Numbered from the stretch's first letter, positions 22,507 through 33,843 are shown. The stretch is 64,000 nt of DNA from Papio anubis (GCF_008728515.1 NC_044996.1:131162923-131226922), one strand, 5' to 3'. Numbers and translations: made by a program. Notes: a model not told the origin generated them from the letters alone.

Positions 22507-23385
22507 CTATTCTTGTGATAGTTTGCTAGGAATGATGGTTTCCAGCTGCATCCATGTCCCTACAAAGGACACAAACTCATCCTTTTTTATGGCTGCATAG
22601 TATTCCATGGTGTATATGTGCCACATTTTCTTAATCCAGTCTGTCACTGATGGACATTTGGGTTGATTCCAAGTCTTTGCTATTGTGAATAGTGCCGCAA
22701 TAAACATAGGTGTGCATGTGTCTTTATAGCAGCATGATTTATAATCCTTTGGGTATATACCCAGTAATGGGATGGCTGGGTCATATGGTACATCTAGTTC
22801 TAGATCCTTGAGGAATCGCCATACTGTTTTCCATAATGGTTGAATTAGTTTACAATCCCACCAACAGTGTAAAAGTGTTCCTATTTCTCCACATCCTCTC
22901 CAGCACCTGTTGTTTCCTGACTTTTTAATGATTGCCATTCTAACTGGTGTGAGATGGTATCTCATTGTGGTTTTCATTTGCATTTCTCTGATGGCCAGTG
23001 ATGATGAGCATTTTTTCATGTGTCTGTTGGCTGTATGAATGTCTTCTTTTGAGAAATGTCTGTTCATATCCTTTGCCCACTTTTTGATGGGGCTGTTTGT
23101 TTTTTTCTTGTAAATTTGTTTGAGTTCTTTGTAGATTCTGGATATTAGCTCTTTGTCAGATGAGTAGATTGCAAAAATTTTCTCCCATTCTGTAGGTTGC
23201 CTGTTCACTCTGATAGTAGTTTCTTTTGCTGTGCAGAAGCTCTTTAGTTTAATGAGATCCCATTTGTCAATTTTGGCTTTTGCTGCTGTTGCTTTTGGTG
23301 TTTTAGACATGAAGTCTTTGCCCATGCCTATGTCCTGAATGGTACTACCTAGGTTTTCCTCTAGGGTTTTTATGGTATTAGGCCT
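22507..23385 (-). pseudogene. L1 ORF2 C-terminal fragment, long open frame
   Basis: 272 codons are open from the Met at 23325 to 22507, covering the C-terminal domain with its Cys-rich motif (CWRGCGEIGTLLHCWW) and the WHIYTMEYYAAIKKDEF segment. It lacks endonuclease and RT. It stops about 17 codons early, where a Gln codon has become TAG. The openness reflects the youth of the element, not selection. Confidence 0.88.
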
Positions 23386-23832
23386 AACATTTATAGATTC
23401 AATGCCATCCCCATCAAGCTACCAATGAGTTTCTTCACAGAATTGGAAAAAACTGCTTTAAAGTTCATATGGAACCAAAAAAGAGCCCGCATCTCGAAGA
23501 CAATCCTAAGTCAAAAGAACAAAGCTGGAGGCATCACGCTACCCTACTTCAAACTATACTACAAGGCTACAGTCACCAAAACAGCATGGTACTGGTACCA
23601 AAACAGAGATATAGACCAATGGAACAGAACAGAGTCCTCAGAAATAATACCACACATCTACAGCCATCTGATCTTTGACAAACCTGAGAGAAACAAGAAA
23701 TGGGGAAAGGATTCCCTATTTAATAAATGGTGCTGGGAAAATTGGCTAGCCATAAGTAGAAAGCTGAAACTGGATCCTTTCCTTACTCCTTATACGAAAA
23801 TTAATTCAAGATGGATTAGAGACTTAAATGTT
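23386..23832 (+). pseudogene. Inverted ORF2 block within the minus-strand L1
   Basis: Reads in the plus direction from the L1 ORF2 text 'tttatagattcaatgccatc' to 'gattagagacttaaatgtt', which is exactly the ORF2 segment that should precede 23385 on the minus strand. The two edges carry the inverted 7-mers AACATTT (23386-23392) and AAATGTT. The 162-codon ORF at 23425-23913 reads this block and then runs on into 5' UTR sequence. Confidence 0.88.
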
Positions 23833-24409
23833 CTGCTGCTTTTGTTGTTTACTGTGCCCTGTCCCCAGAGGTGGATTCTACAGAGACAGGCAGGTTTCCT
23901 TGAGCTGCTGTGAGCTCCACCCAGTTCGAGCTTCCCAGCGGCTTTGTTTACCTACTTAAGCCTCAGCAATGGCGGGCGCCCCTCCCCCAGCCTCGCTGCT
24001 GCCTTGCCACGATATCGCAGACTGCTGTGCTAGCAATGAGGGAGGCTCCGTGGGCGTGGGACCCTCCCGGCCAGGTGTGGGATATAATATCCTGGTGTGC
24101 CTGTTTGCTTAAAGCGCAGTATTGGGGTGGGAGTTACCCGATTTTCCAGGTGTTGTGTGTCTCAGTTCCCATGGCTAGGAAAAGGGATTCCCTTTCCCCT
24201 TGCGCTTCCCAGATCAGGCGATGCCTCGCCCTGCTTCAGCTCTCGCTGGTCGGGCTGCAGCAGCTGACCAGCACCGATTGTCTGGCACTCCCTAGTGAGA
24301 TGAACCCAGTACCTCAGTTGAAAATGCAGAAATCACCGGTCTTCTGTGTCGCTCGCACTGGGAGTTGGAGACTGGAGTTGTTCCTATTCGGCCATCTTGC
24401 TCTGCCCCG
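23833..24409 (-). promoter_or_regulatory. L1 5' UTR, first ~580 bp including YY1 site
   Basis: Reverse complement begins GGGGCAGAGCAAGATGGCC and continues with the L1PA 5' UTR to 'aaaagcagcagaa', where it jumps into the inverted ORF2 block. The internal promoter start, YY1 motif and many CpGs survive, so sense transcription toward lower coordinates and antisense transcription toward higher coordinates are conceivable. Plus-strand ORF 23910-24428 is a chance frame here. Confidence 0.85.
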
Positions 24410-24419
24410 TGTGTTTGAT

Positions 24420-24436
24420 CATAACTAACATTTCTT
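24420..24436. repeat. Right target-site duplication of rearranged L1
   Basis: CATAACTAACATTTCTT, identical to 22207-22223. Confidence 0.92.
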
Positions 24437-24774
24437 AAACGAGTAGCTCATCACAATTTTGTATTGCGTTACTGTGTGATGTATGAGTTTTGATTGGAGA
24501 GATGTGATATGGAGTTTGGTTGAAATGAACATGCCCAGACACCCAAAAGAAATTGATGAAGTTCCTGGACTTCCAGTGGTGTGAAAGTGAGAGGAGAAGA
24601 TAAAAAGAATGCAGAGTAGTACTGAAGCCAATATTCACCTTCTTCACATATTTTTTTTTTTTTTTGTAGGGTATATCTGGCACTCAACTAAATGCTTAAT
24701 TTGGGGGAAAGCAGGATTTATTCCAGATCTTTTTAAACTTTAAACCTGCTCCTCCACATAGACTATATTCATGG
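24437..24774. other. Unique sequence with a T tract
   Basis: A 17-base T run at 24650-24666 is the only structure seen. It could be a decayed retroelement tail but no element follows it. Confidence 0.4.
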
Positions 24775-25330
24775 GTTCAAAGAATCAATATTGTAAAGAT
24801 ATCATTTTTCTCCTAATTGGTCTATAGATTTGATGCAATCTCAATCGTTATGGAAATGCACAAACTGCTACTAAAGTTTATATGGAAATTCAAAGGCCAG
24901 AAAGAGCCATGGAAATCTTGAAGAAGCAAAGAGCTAGAGGACATTGTCAGATATGAAGACTTATTATAAAGTTAAGGCAATGAAGTTTATGTGGTATTGG
25001 TACAAGAATAGACAAATAGATGAATGGAAGAAAATAAAGTCTAGAAACAGACCACTCATATACTGTCACATGATTTCTGATAAAATTGATTATGCAGTGG
25101 CATGGGAGAGAAGGTGATCTTTTAAATAAATGGTCTTGGATTATTTAAATATCCAAATGATAAAACAGTGAATCTTTACTGCTACCCCCACACCAACCAC
25201 AAAAATAAATTTCAGATAGATAGTAGATATAAATGCAAAAGTAGAGAAAAGAAGAAAACGTAGGATACAATTTTTATGACTTTTGAGAAAGCAAAACATT
25301 CTTTAATAAAAGGACCATAAAGAAAACAAA
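24775..25330 (+). mobile_element. Ancient L1M fragment (C-terminal ORF2)
   Basis: 'agaatcaatattgtaaagat', 'tctatagatttgatgcaatc', 'tggtattggtacaagaatag' and 'agatagtagatataaatgc' follow old L1 ORF2 in order. No open frame is left. Confidence 0.75.
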
Positions 25331-25334
25331 TGAC

Positions 25335-27904
25335 AATTAGATAAAATTGTTATCCTCCCATCCTGAAGTAATTCTACAAGTCCCACTTCAGCGGGGGAAG
25401 GGGACATTTGAGATGGACCAAAAGATATTGTTTCATTTACTAAACAAACACTAATTTTTTTTCTTTCTACCTTAAGACTCATTTTATAAGGCCATCAATC
25501 TATAATAGAAAAGATCAAAGCTTCCTTTACTAGTGATATAAATAGTGAATATAGAATGAATTTCTCTTCTAATATAGATTTATAATTAATATTAGGGAGC
25601 AATTTTTAAAAGGTCATTTTTCCAAATAAATTTCCCCAATAGAGGGATCACAGAGCAAAGAGGTAATACCTTCTTTCTTCCCACTCCACACCCCTTGCAG
25701 TATTTCATTAAAGACCTTTGCAAATAGCAAGTATCACATCAGCACATTATGATATTCCACAGATTATTAATTACTTGACTGACTGATGGCACTACATTTC
25801 ATGTTAGGAACCTTGCTAAATGGAGATCACTTTGGAATAGAAATAAAACATCTCACATTATGATCTGAATCAAGAGGAAAGATTAATTCTATATAAGCAA
25901 TTCTCAATAGCATCCATCACATGAAATGAGGTAAGCATATTCAGTTCTAGGCATTTCAAGAGTTGAGAAGTTCTGTGGAAAGAAGATCTCAAAATATTAA
26001 CTCCCAAAGAAGCATGGAAATGAGCCAAGCAAAGGGCAGTCCGAGCAGTAGCCCTGTGTTCTCTTTTTGCTCTGTGATGTTCACCAATACACAGGTGGCA
26101 GACGTCACCTGAAGTGACCTGGAGACTGCCAGAAAAGGTTACTCCTGAGTAAATGAAACTGTGATCTATTCTTTTTTACTCTGCAGATGTGTGTCAGGAT
26201 GAAATTGTGCCCCAAAGGGAGAAATCAGAGCATCAGCACTGAAGTCATTTCCTAGAGAGACGTCAGCACACCCCACAGAGAACCCTTCCTCCCTAACAGG
26301 CACAGTTGCTGACGTCACACATCCTACCTTGCTGATTCCAAAAGGGCCTGGCAGAATCAGAAAATTCAGGTTGCAAAAGACACACACACACAAACACGAG
26401 AAGTGTTCTGCAGCCAATCGCATGGAAGTATTCAGACTTAATGGTACTGAGCTACATTATTAAAAACTACCTACAAGGATTGCTCTTTTGTCTCTTTGGA
26501 AAGGAAGGAGGCATAATGCCTGAAGAAAGAAAAAAACAATGTATATTATCAATACTAAAAAAAAAAATTGTCAAAAGGCCATTTTCCCAATATAATTAAC
26601 CCCCCACCCCACCCAAATGTACCTGCTATAGTGACAGATGTCATAAAATGACAGCTTCTATGTTGTCCATCTGACTTTGTCAGATCTTGGATTAAGTTAA
26701 CCCCTTCTAGGTTTCTTTATATGAAAAATTAACATGTAAAGTATTTGGTTTTTGCCTGATTCAAAGGCTCTAGAACATTTAAAACTTGGCTGATTACTTT
26801 CTCTTCTGCCAGCTCAGTGTATTATGCAGTAGCATGCTAATACCCAATTGTACTTAACCTTGGTTAAGGACTAATTGATTGGCTTTAAAATGACTTCAAC
26901 TTTTATTTTAAAAGTGCACAAGTACAAAATATTTGTGGCCATTACTGAGAGAGTTTTGATGGATTTATTTTTGTAGAGCAGAGCCAAAAAAAATGTATTG
27001 AAAAATGAACCACTTATTAATCTAAAAATTATTTTTTCCTTTAATAAAAGAAAAATCAGCCATTCATAGGAGATTCATGCATAACTGACTATGTGTTAAA
27101 TACTCTAAACAGGCTTATAATATTAATAATATATTTAGAGATTTTAGCACAATTAGAAACACATGACACCTCCCTTTTCCTTTAAGTATCTCCCACAACT
27201 CAACTCCCAAATGAACTCACAGAGAGGAAGACAATTTGTCAGTTCTGACATATTTGGGAATAAAGATACCTTTGGGAAACAAAGACTATGAAGCTAACAC
27301 GTCAATATATATCTTTGGAAGACAATTCTGCAATGGATTTAGCAAAACACATTAAGATTCTGGCATTGCCAGTTATAAGCAGACGTGAGTGGAAAGTGGC
27401 TTTTTTGTTTTGTCTGATCAGTGTACCTTGTAGTGGTCATCAGGCTTCCAATCTCACCTTCCTGTTACTGTCTCCCTCTGTGCTTTTCTTGATTAAATGA
27501 AGTTGGCTACAGTCTGATGGGCTGTGTAGATTAATTCAAGATATGTGTGGAATCAACCTGGCAAACCTGATAAAAGCAGCTTCCAAGAGTGGAAATGGAA
27601 CAAAGGCATGAATAATAACATGGGGGATTTACAAAGGACAAAAATATGGGCTGCCATTTGATAGTGACAGTAATTACTTAAGTAAATGTCAAAACACTTG
27701 AAAGAAACAAGAGAAAGACACGTCATGAATATTTAAAGCTGAAACATGCCATTCTATTGATGTGCCATTTGGAAAGAGATCTTTCTCATGTTCACTCAGT
27801 TAGTATGTTTTGAAAATGGTGTACAGCCTATCTGTCTTTACACTAGGCAAACTGAATTATAATTAATATAAAATCCACAGGCATTTTCATCCAATCACTT
27901 AGTG
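25335..27904. other. Long mostly unique segment
   Basis: The longest stretch here without a clear repeat. No supported gene. It holds the GACGTCA cluster at 26101-26317 and a short CA run near 26380. The minus ORF at 26166-26423 has no recognisable domain. Confidence 0.5.
26101..26317. promoter_or_regulatory. Cluster of three CRE-like GACGTCA motifs
   Basis: GACGTCA at 26101-26107 and 26259-26265, and the full palindromic CRE TGACGTCA at 26310-26317, within 217 bp of otherwise CpG-poor DNA. CREB/ATF bZIP proteins bind this motif (established). That this segment is an enhancer is inference only. Confidence 0.4.
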
Positions 27905-27953
27905 CCTCATTTCTCAAAGTACTATCTGTGACTAGCAGATTCTCAGACCCAAA
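27905..27953 (+). mobile_element. hAT-type MER element, left part (split by L1)
   Basis: 'catttctcaaagtactatct' and 'agattctcagacccaaa' match a MER5/MER20/MER58-type DNA transposon; the element resumes at 32090 after the L1. The last 17 bases are the L1 target duplication. Confidence 0.65.
27937..27953. repeat. Left target-site duplication of twin-primed L1
   Basis: AGATTCTCAGACCCAAA, repeated with one mismatch at 32090-32106. Confidence 0.9.
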
Positions 27954-28972
27954 TGACCTGTCCATTGTTGAAAGTGGGGTGTTGAAGTCCCCATCATTAT
28001 TTTATTGCAGTATCACTCCCTTTAGGTCTGATAATATTTGATTTATATATCTGGGCCCCCCAGTGTTGGATGCATGTATATACATATACATATTCATAGC
28101 TGTTATATCTTCTTTTTAAATTGATCCTTTTATCATTATATAATCACCTTCTTTATATCTTTTTACATTTTTTGACTTAAAGTCTATTTTATCTGATATA
28201 CCGATGACTACTCCTGTTCGGTTTTGGTTTCTATTTTCATAGAATATCTTTCTCCATTCCTTCATTTTCAGTCTATATTTGTTTTTAACAGTTAGGTGAG
28301 TCTCTTGTAGGCAGCATATAGTTGGGTCTTGTTTTTTAATTTATTCAGTCACTCTATATCTTTTGGGTTGGAGAATTCAACCTGTTTACATTCAAGGTTG
28401 TTACTGATAGGCAGCGACTTACTCTTTCCATTTTGTTTATTGTTTTCTGGTTGTTTTATAGACCCTTTGTTTCTTTGTTTCTCTCTTGTTTATCTCTGGG
28501 TTTGGGGGTTTTCTGTGGTGCTAAGCTTTGTTTTCTTTTTCTTTCTTATTTGTGCATCTGCTGTAATTTCTTTCTTTGTGGCTGCTATGGAACTAACATA
28601 ACTACACACTATCATCATAGTTATAATAGACTATTCTAAGCTGATAGCAACTTAACTTTGGTCACATAAAAATTATCTTGAGTTTTCCCTCTCCCTCACG
28701 ATTTATATTTTTGTTGCCTTAATTTACTTCTTTATCTATTGTGTGTTTCTTATATATTAATTGTAGCTGTTGTTGTTTTGACCATTTGGACTTCAAACCT
28801 TCATAATAGAGGATTGAGAGATTTACATAGCACCAGCACATCACTGGAGTATTCTGAGTTTGATTTATGAATTTACCTCTACTGGTCAGTTTTTTACTTT
28901 CATATGTTTTCATTTTATTCCAGGTATAGCACCCCCATAAAAATTTCCTGTAAGGCTGGTTTAGTGGTGATA
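27954..28972 (-). pseudogene. Inverted L1 segment: ORF2 endonuclease start and ORF1 end
   Basis: Antisense text of old L1s is continuous: 'gttgaaagtggggtgttgaa' (the DFNTP part of the endonuclease), 'gtctattttatctgatata', 'ggcagcatatagttgggtct', then spacer and 'atttcctgtaaggctggttt' (ORF1 C-terminal region). No usable frame. The plus ORFs at 28329-28639 are shadows. Confidence 0.82.
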
Positions 28973-31560
28973 AATAAAATCAGAGATGAAGAAGAAGACA
29001 TTACAACTGATACCACAGAAATACAAAGGATCACTAGAGACTTTGTGTGAACAGAAGTATGCCAACAAATTTGATAATATACAAGAAATGGATTATTTCC
29101 TGGACACATGCAATTTGCTAAGATTAAATTATAAAGAAATAGAAAATCTGAACACAGCAATGAAAAAATTGAATCAGTAACAAAAAAAGTATCTCATTAA
29201 AGGAAAGCCTACAACCTGATGGGTTCATTGCTGAATTCTACCAAACATTGAAAGAACTAACACCAATTATCCTCAAACTATTCTAGAAAATTGAAGAGAA
29301 GGGAATACTTCCAAATTCATTTTATAAAGACAGAATTACCCTGATTCCAAAACCAGACAAGGACAAAACAACAAAAAACTACAAGCCAATATTTTTGGTG
29401 AACATAGGTGCAAAATTTCTCAACAAAATGCTAGCAAACTGAATCCAACAGCATATTAGACAGATCACTATGTTCAAGTGAGATTTATTCTAGGGATGAA
29501 AATATAGTTTAACATACATGAATCAATAAATGTGAGATACCACATTAACAGAAAGAAAGACAAGAAGTATACGATCATTTCAATAGATGCAGAAAAAAGC
29601 ATTTGAGAAAATTCAGCATCACTTCATGATTAACAACTCTCAACAAATTAAGTATGGAAGGTATGAACCTCAGAATGATAAAGGTCACATATGACAAACA
29701 CACAGCTAACATCATACTGAATGGGGAAATACTAAAACTTTTTCTCTAAGATCAATAATCAGACAAGAATGACCACTGTCACCACTTCTATTCAACAAAG
29801 CACTGGAAGTTCTAGAAGCAGTTGGGCAAGAGAAAGAAATACATGACATCCAAATTGTAAAGAAGCCAAATTGTTCATTTGCAAATGACATAGTCTTATA
29901 TATAGAAAACCTTAAAGATTCCACCAAAATCTGCTAGAACTAATAAACAAATTTAGCAAAGTCGAAGATGCAAAAGGAACATACAAAATCAGTAGTGTTT
30001 TCAAATGTTAATAGTTAACTATGTGAAAAAGAAATCAAGAAAATAATTCCTTTCATAGGAGCTACAAAAAAGATACTGAGGGAAAAACTTAACCAAGGAG
30101 GTGAAAGATCTCTACACTGAAACTATAAAACTTTGATAAAAGAAATTGCAAGGGACACAAATAAATGAAAAGATACCTGGTGCTCATGGATTGGAATAAC
30201 TACTATTTTTTAAATGTCCTATTATCCAAAGTAATCTACACATCTAATGAAATCTCTGTCAAAATACCAATGACATTCTTCATAGAAATAAAAATATTCT
30301 AAAATTCATATGTAACCACAAGGGATCTCAAATAGCCAAAGCAATCCTGAGCAAAAAGAACAAAGCTGGAGGCATCACACTACCTGACTTCAAAATATAG
30401 TAACCAAAACATCATGGTACTGGCATAAAAACAGACACATAGACTGATGGAAAAGAATAGACAACCCAGCAATAAATTTATACACCTACAGCCAACTGAT
30501 TTTTGACAAAGGTGCCAAGAACACACGTTAGAGAAGACAGTCTCTTCAATAAGTAGTACTGGGAAAATGGGATATTCACATGCAGAAGAAAAAACTATAT
30601 CCCTACCTCTCACCATACACAAAATTCATCTCAAAATAGATTAAAGACTTAAATGAAAAACCCCAAACTATGAAACTGCTAGGAGAAAACACAGGGAAAA
30701 TGCATTGTGACACCGTGCTAGGCAAAGATTTTTGAAATAAGACCTCAAAAGCACAGGCAACAAAAGCAAAAATACACAAATGCGATTGTCTCAAACTAAA
30801 AAGCACCTACATATCAAAGGAAAACATTAACGGAGAGAAGAGACAATGAATGAAATGAGATAAAATATTTGCAAACTACATATTTGACAAGGGTTAATAC
30901 GCAAAATATATAAGGAACTTAAACAACTCAAGAGCAAAACAACAACAAGAAGTAACCTGATCTTTTTAAATGGGCAAAAGACCTTAATAGACATTTCTTA
31001 AAACAAGACCATACAAATGTCCAACAGGTGGCATACGAAAAAATGCTCAACATCACTAATTATCAGGGAAATGCAAATCAAAACCACAATGAGATACCAC
31101 CTCACTTCAGTTAGAGTGCTTATTATCAAAAAGACAAAAAGAAAAGAAGTGTTGGCAAAAATACAGAGAAAGGAGAATCTGCACACTTTTGGTAGGAGTA
31201 TAGACTAGTACAGCCATTACGGAAAACAGTATGGAGTTTCCTCAAAAAATTAAAAATAGAACTGCCATATCCAGCAATCCCACTACTGGGTACCTTTCCA
31301 AAGGAAATGAAATCAATATGTCACAGAGATATCTGCATTCCTATGTTTATTGCAGCACTACTCACAACAGCCAAGATATGGAATCAATCTAAGTGTCCAA
31401 CAACAGACAACTGGATAAAGAAAATGTGATCTGTATACAAAATGGAACACTGTTCAGCCTTAAGAATAAAATCCTATCATTTGCAACAACATCGGTGAAC
31501 CTGGAGGCCACACACAGAAAGACAAATACTGCATGATCTTTGTCATGTGGAATTGTTTTA
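28973..31560 (+). pseudogene. Decayed L1 ORF2, RT to C-terminus
   Basis: Starts 'cagagatgaagaagaagaca' and follows ORF2 through the RT ('gcagaaaaaagcatttgaga', a FADD-like region near 29875-29890 reading FANDIV) and on to the C-terminal region ('tattgcagcactactcacaa'). Many frameshifts and stops; the RT active site has lost an Asp. 3' UTR follows to about 32020. Confidence 0.82.
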
Positions 31561-32019
31561 AGTTGATATTACAGAAGCAGAGAGTAGAATCATGGTTACT
31601 AGAGATTGGGGAGGGGAGGAAGAATGGGAGGATAGGGAGAAGCTGGTCAATCAGTACAAAGTTACAATTAGATAGGAGGAATAAAATCTGGTGTTATGTT
31701 GCACAGTAGGGTGACTATGGTTAGTTGTAAAATATTGTATATTACAAAATAGCTAGAAGAGAGTCTTTTGAATGTTCTCAACACAAACTCATGAGATAAA
31801 TTATAAATGCATAAGGTGATGGATTCAAAAAATACCTTGATTAGATCATTATACAACATAGATATGCATCAAAACATCATATTGTACCCCATAAATATAT
31901 ACAATGATAGCTGTGAATTTAAAAAATTGTTAGGTACACCTAAAGAAGAAAATTTAGACTCTGCCATAGTACACATTGTCATTTGTGGGAATGGGAAGTA
32001 CTGGTTTAAATAAAAACCT

Positions 32020-32089
32020 TTTACAACTTTGAAAAAAAATTAAAAATAAAAATAAATAAATAAATAAAAAATAATAAATTTTTAAAAAT
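32020..32089 (+). repeat. A-rich tail of the L1, evolved to (AAAT)n
   Basis: Units AAATAAAT repeated about five times within a 70-bp A-rich block between the L1 3' UTR and the right target duplication. Confidence 0.85.
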
Positions 32090-32195
32090 AGAATCTCAGA
32101 CCCAAAGCCCAATGTACTGAATCAGAACCTACATTTTAACAAGATCCCCAGGTGGTCTGTGTGTGTTAAATTTTGAGATGCCTTGTATCAGAACA
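32090..32195 (+). mobile_element. hAT-type MER element, right part
   Basis: Resumes with the duplicated 'agaatctcagacccaaa' and continues 'gtactgaatcagaacctaca' + 'ttttaacaagatccccagg' + 'attttgagatgcc', the right half of the MER element started at 27905. Confidence 0.72.
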
Positions 32196-32689
32196 TTTTT
32201 AAACAATGTTTTCAGTGATTGGATGTTCCAATATTCTGCACTTAGAATACTTTACTGGATAGTGAAAGGGCTGCTGTTGCCCCAGAGAATACAACTATTA
32301 ATGATTTTCTAACCTACCTGGTCTGTTCATGAATCATTGTGTGGGACCCTGAACCATCCAGTCATGGTAACTTATAAGAAAGTTCCTGGAGAATATATAA
32401 TTCCACAGAGATTCACAGATTAGGTTTCAAGTAGAAAAGACTGCAAATTATTAGTTCATTAGGCATAAAATCCCTGCCCCCAATCCCTTTATTTCCTTAA
32501 AACATTTGTGTAATACTTTCTTTTGTGAGTGTATAGTATTTTCTTGAAGCCATTTAGAGCCCAGGTGCTGATGGGGAAGGTTATCAAAATATCTGTGACC
32601 TCAAACAAGAGGCTGAATCAAATCAGTACCAAGAAAAGTGAAATGTGGTTAGAATTGCTGACTATTAGAGCTGGCAATCACCTTAGAAA
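32196..32689. other. Unique sequence, nothing recognised
   Basis: No repeat or ORF supported; minor homology to MIR possible near its right edge. Confidence 0.4.
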
Positions 32690-32860
32690 TAAACTAGCAC
32701 ACCACCACCCTATTTTTACCATGCATAAAATAAAACCCTATATGGTGAAATGACATTCTCAAGGCTTCACAAATAATTGATGATGGAGCTAGAATTACAG
32801 GCCCAGTCTTATGAATCAAATCAGTGTTATTTCTCTGCTCAACATGCATGTATGTGATAA
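32690..32860 (-). mobile_element. MIR-type SINE fragment
   Basis: 'tggtgaaatgacattctcaa' + 'ggcttcacaaataattgatg' + 'atggagctagaattacaggc' fits the reversed MIR core and its tRNA-like half. Diverged. Confidence 0.6.
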
Positions 32861-33497
32861 GCGTGGTGACTGAGTCATGCAAATGCAAAAAGCCTTTAGC
32901 TTTTCCTGTCTCCAATGGCATCATCCAGTGCATTCAATAATGTCTTTACCTGCTCATTTGGAAACAGTTATTTTAAAATGAATTTCAAAAGCAGTGTCCA
33001 AAAATAAAAAGTGGGTGTAGCCCTTAAAAAATAGAACTGTTTCAAAAAGAGCCAGGTGCCTGTTTGAGTGGTTAATGCATAATCTTAAGCATCTGATTGA
33101 AGTTAGCATTTATAATAATTATGTGTACCAATGGAAGCTTTTTTGGAAGAAAAGAAGAGGTGGTTTGAGTAAATTACTTTCTCAACTTAAGACCTGGAAA
33201 GTCACAATGAGGCCTGTTATTTTTTCGCCTGCCAAGTGGAAAAGAGAATGTAAAGAAGTTAGAAGGGCAAGCAAGTCCTCTCCCTTGAGCATACACAAGA
33301 GTGTATATACTGAATACTCAGCTAGCAGAGTGAGATGAGAAAGCCAATTTGCTGCTCCAAAACCTCAGAGGAAAGCCTAACTGTAAGAAAAGGCTCATAG
33401 TGAATTGCTTTATTCAACTTCGGACGATAAACTGGGGTTGAATTAAGCAAGATTATAGTTAAGTTTAGTGTTAAATTTGGTACTGCTTTCCCCTAAT
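32861..33497. other. Unique sequence, nothing recognised
   Basis: Holds a 87-codon plus-strand ORF (33075-33338) without recognisable domain or supporting signals; regarded as chance. Confidence 0.4.
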
Positions 33498-33516
33498 CAC
33501 CAATGAGTATTTCATT
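33498..33516. repeat. Left target-site duplication of Alu (19 bp)
   Basis: CACCAATGAGTATTTCATT, repeated at 33825-33843 with one mismatch (GATT for GAGT). Confidence 0.9.
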
Positions 33517-33528
33517 TCTTTTCTTTAC

Positions 33529-33825
33529 TTTTTTTTTTTTTTTTTTTCGAGACAGAGTCTCACTCTGTTGCCCAGGCTAGAATGCAGCGGCATGATCTCG
33601 GCTCACTGCAACCTCTGCCTCCCAGGTTCTAGCGATTCTTGTGCCTCAGCTCCCTGAGTAGCTGAGAGTACAAGTGCGTGCCACCACGCCTGGCTAAGTT
33701 TTGTATTTGTATTAGAGACAAGGTTTTGCCATGTTGGCTGGTCTTGAACTACTGACTTCAGATGATCTACCAGCCTCAGCCTACCAAAGTGCTGGAATTC
33801 TAGGTGTGAGCCACCGTGCCTGGCC
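33529..33825 (-). mobile_element. AluS, minus strand
   Basis: Poly-T, 'cgagacagagtctcactctg', 'tgcaacctctgcctcccagg', 'ccaccacgcctggctaagtt' and an end 'ccaccgtgcctggcc'. A few bases are missing in the left arm (near 33738). Flanked by a 19-bp target duplication. About 10 bases of T/C-rich sequence separate the duplication from the T run. Confidence 0.94.
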
Positions 33826-33843
33826 ACCAATGATTATTTCATT

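Larger units (their letters stand above)
22224..24409 (-). mobile_element. Rearranged L1PA: 5' UTR + inverted ORF2 block + ORF2 3' end
   Basis: One insertion bounded by a perfect 17-bp duplication. Read on the minus strand: the complete 5' end of the L1 5' UTR (24409 to 23833, including the AAGATGGCC YY1 motif), then a block of ORF2 in the opposite orientation (23386-23832), then the rest of ORF2, 3' UTR and A tail (23385 to 22224). Roughly 3.5 kb of the L1 between the mid 5' UTR and ORF2 is missing. About 10 bases that do not look like L1 (24410-24419) sit between the L1 5' end and the right duplication. A younger L1PA type by its 5' UTR. Confidence 0.88.
27954..32089 (+). mobile_element. 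Old L1 (L1MA/L1MB-like) with 5' inversion
   Basis: The 3' segment 28973-32089 is sense, from mid ORF2 to the A-rich tail. The 5' segment 27954-28972 is the same L1 type but reversed: endonuclease at its left edge, ORF2 start and spacer in the middle, ORF1 end at the junction. This is the arrangement made by twin priming (two primers on one L1 RNA). About 0.85 kb of ORF2 between the two parts is missing. A 17-bp duplication with one mismatch encloses everything. Confidence 0.88.

Noticed and set aside
22190..22600. 136-codon plus-strand ORF
   Set aside because: Antisense of the L1 3' UTR and ORF2 end, a known shadow frame of L1.
23910..24428. 172-codon plus-strand ORF
   Set aside because: Lies in the antisense L1 5' UTR. 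L1 antisense ORF0-type peptides are known from this region, but the frame here has no match that I can confirm.
24650..24666. T run as the tail of an inverted retroelement
   Set aside because: No Alu, L1 or retrocopy sequence follows on either side.
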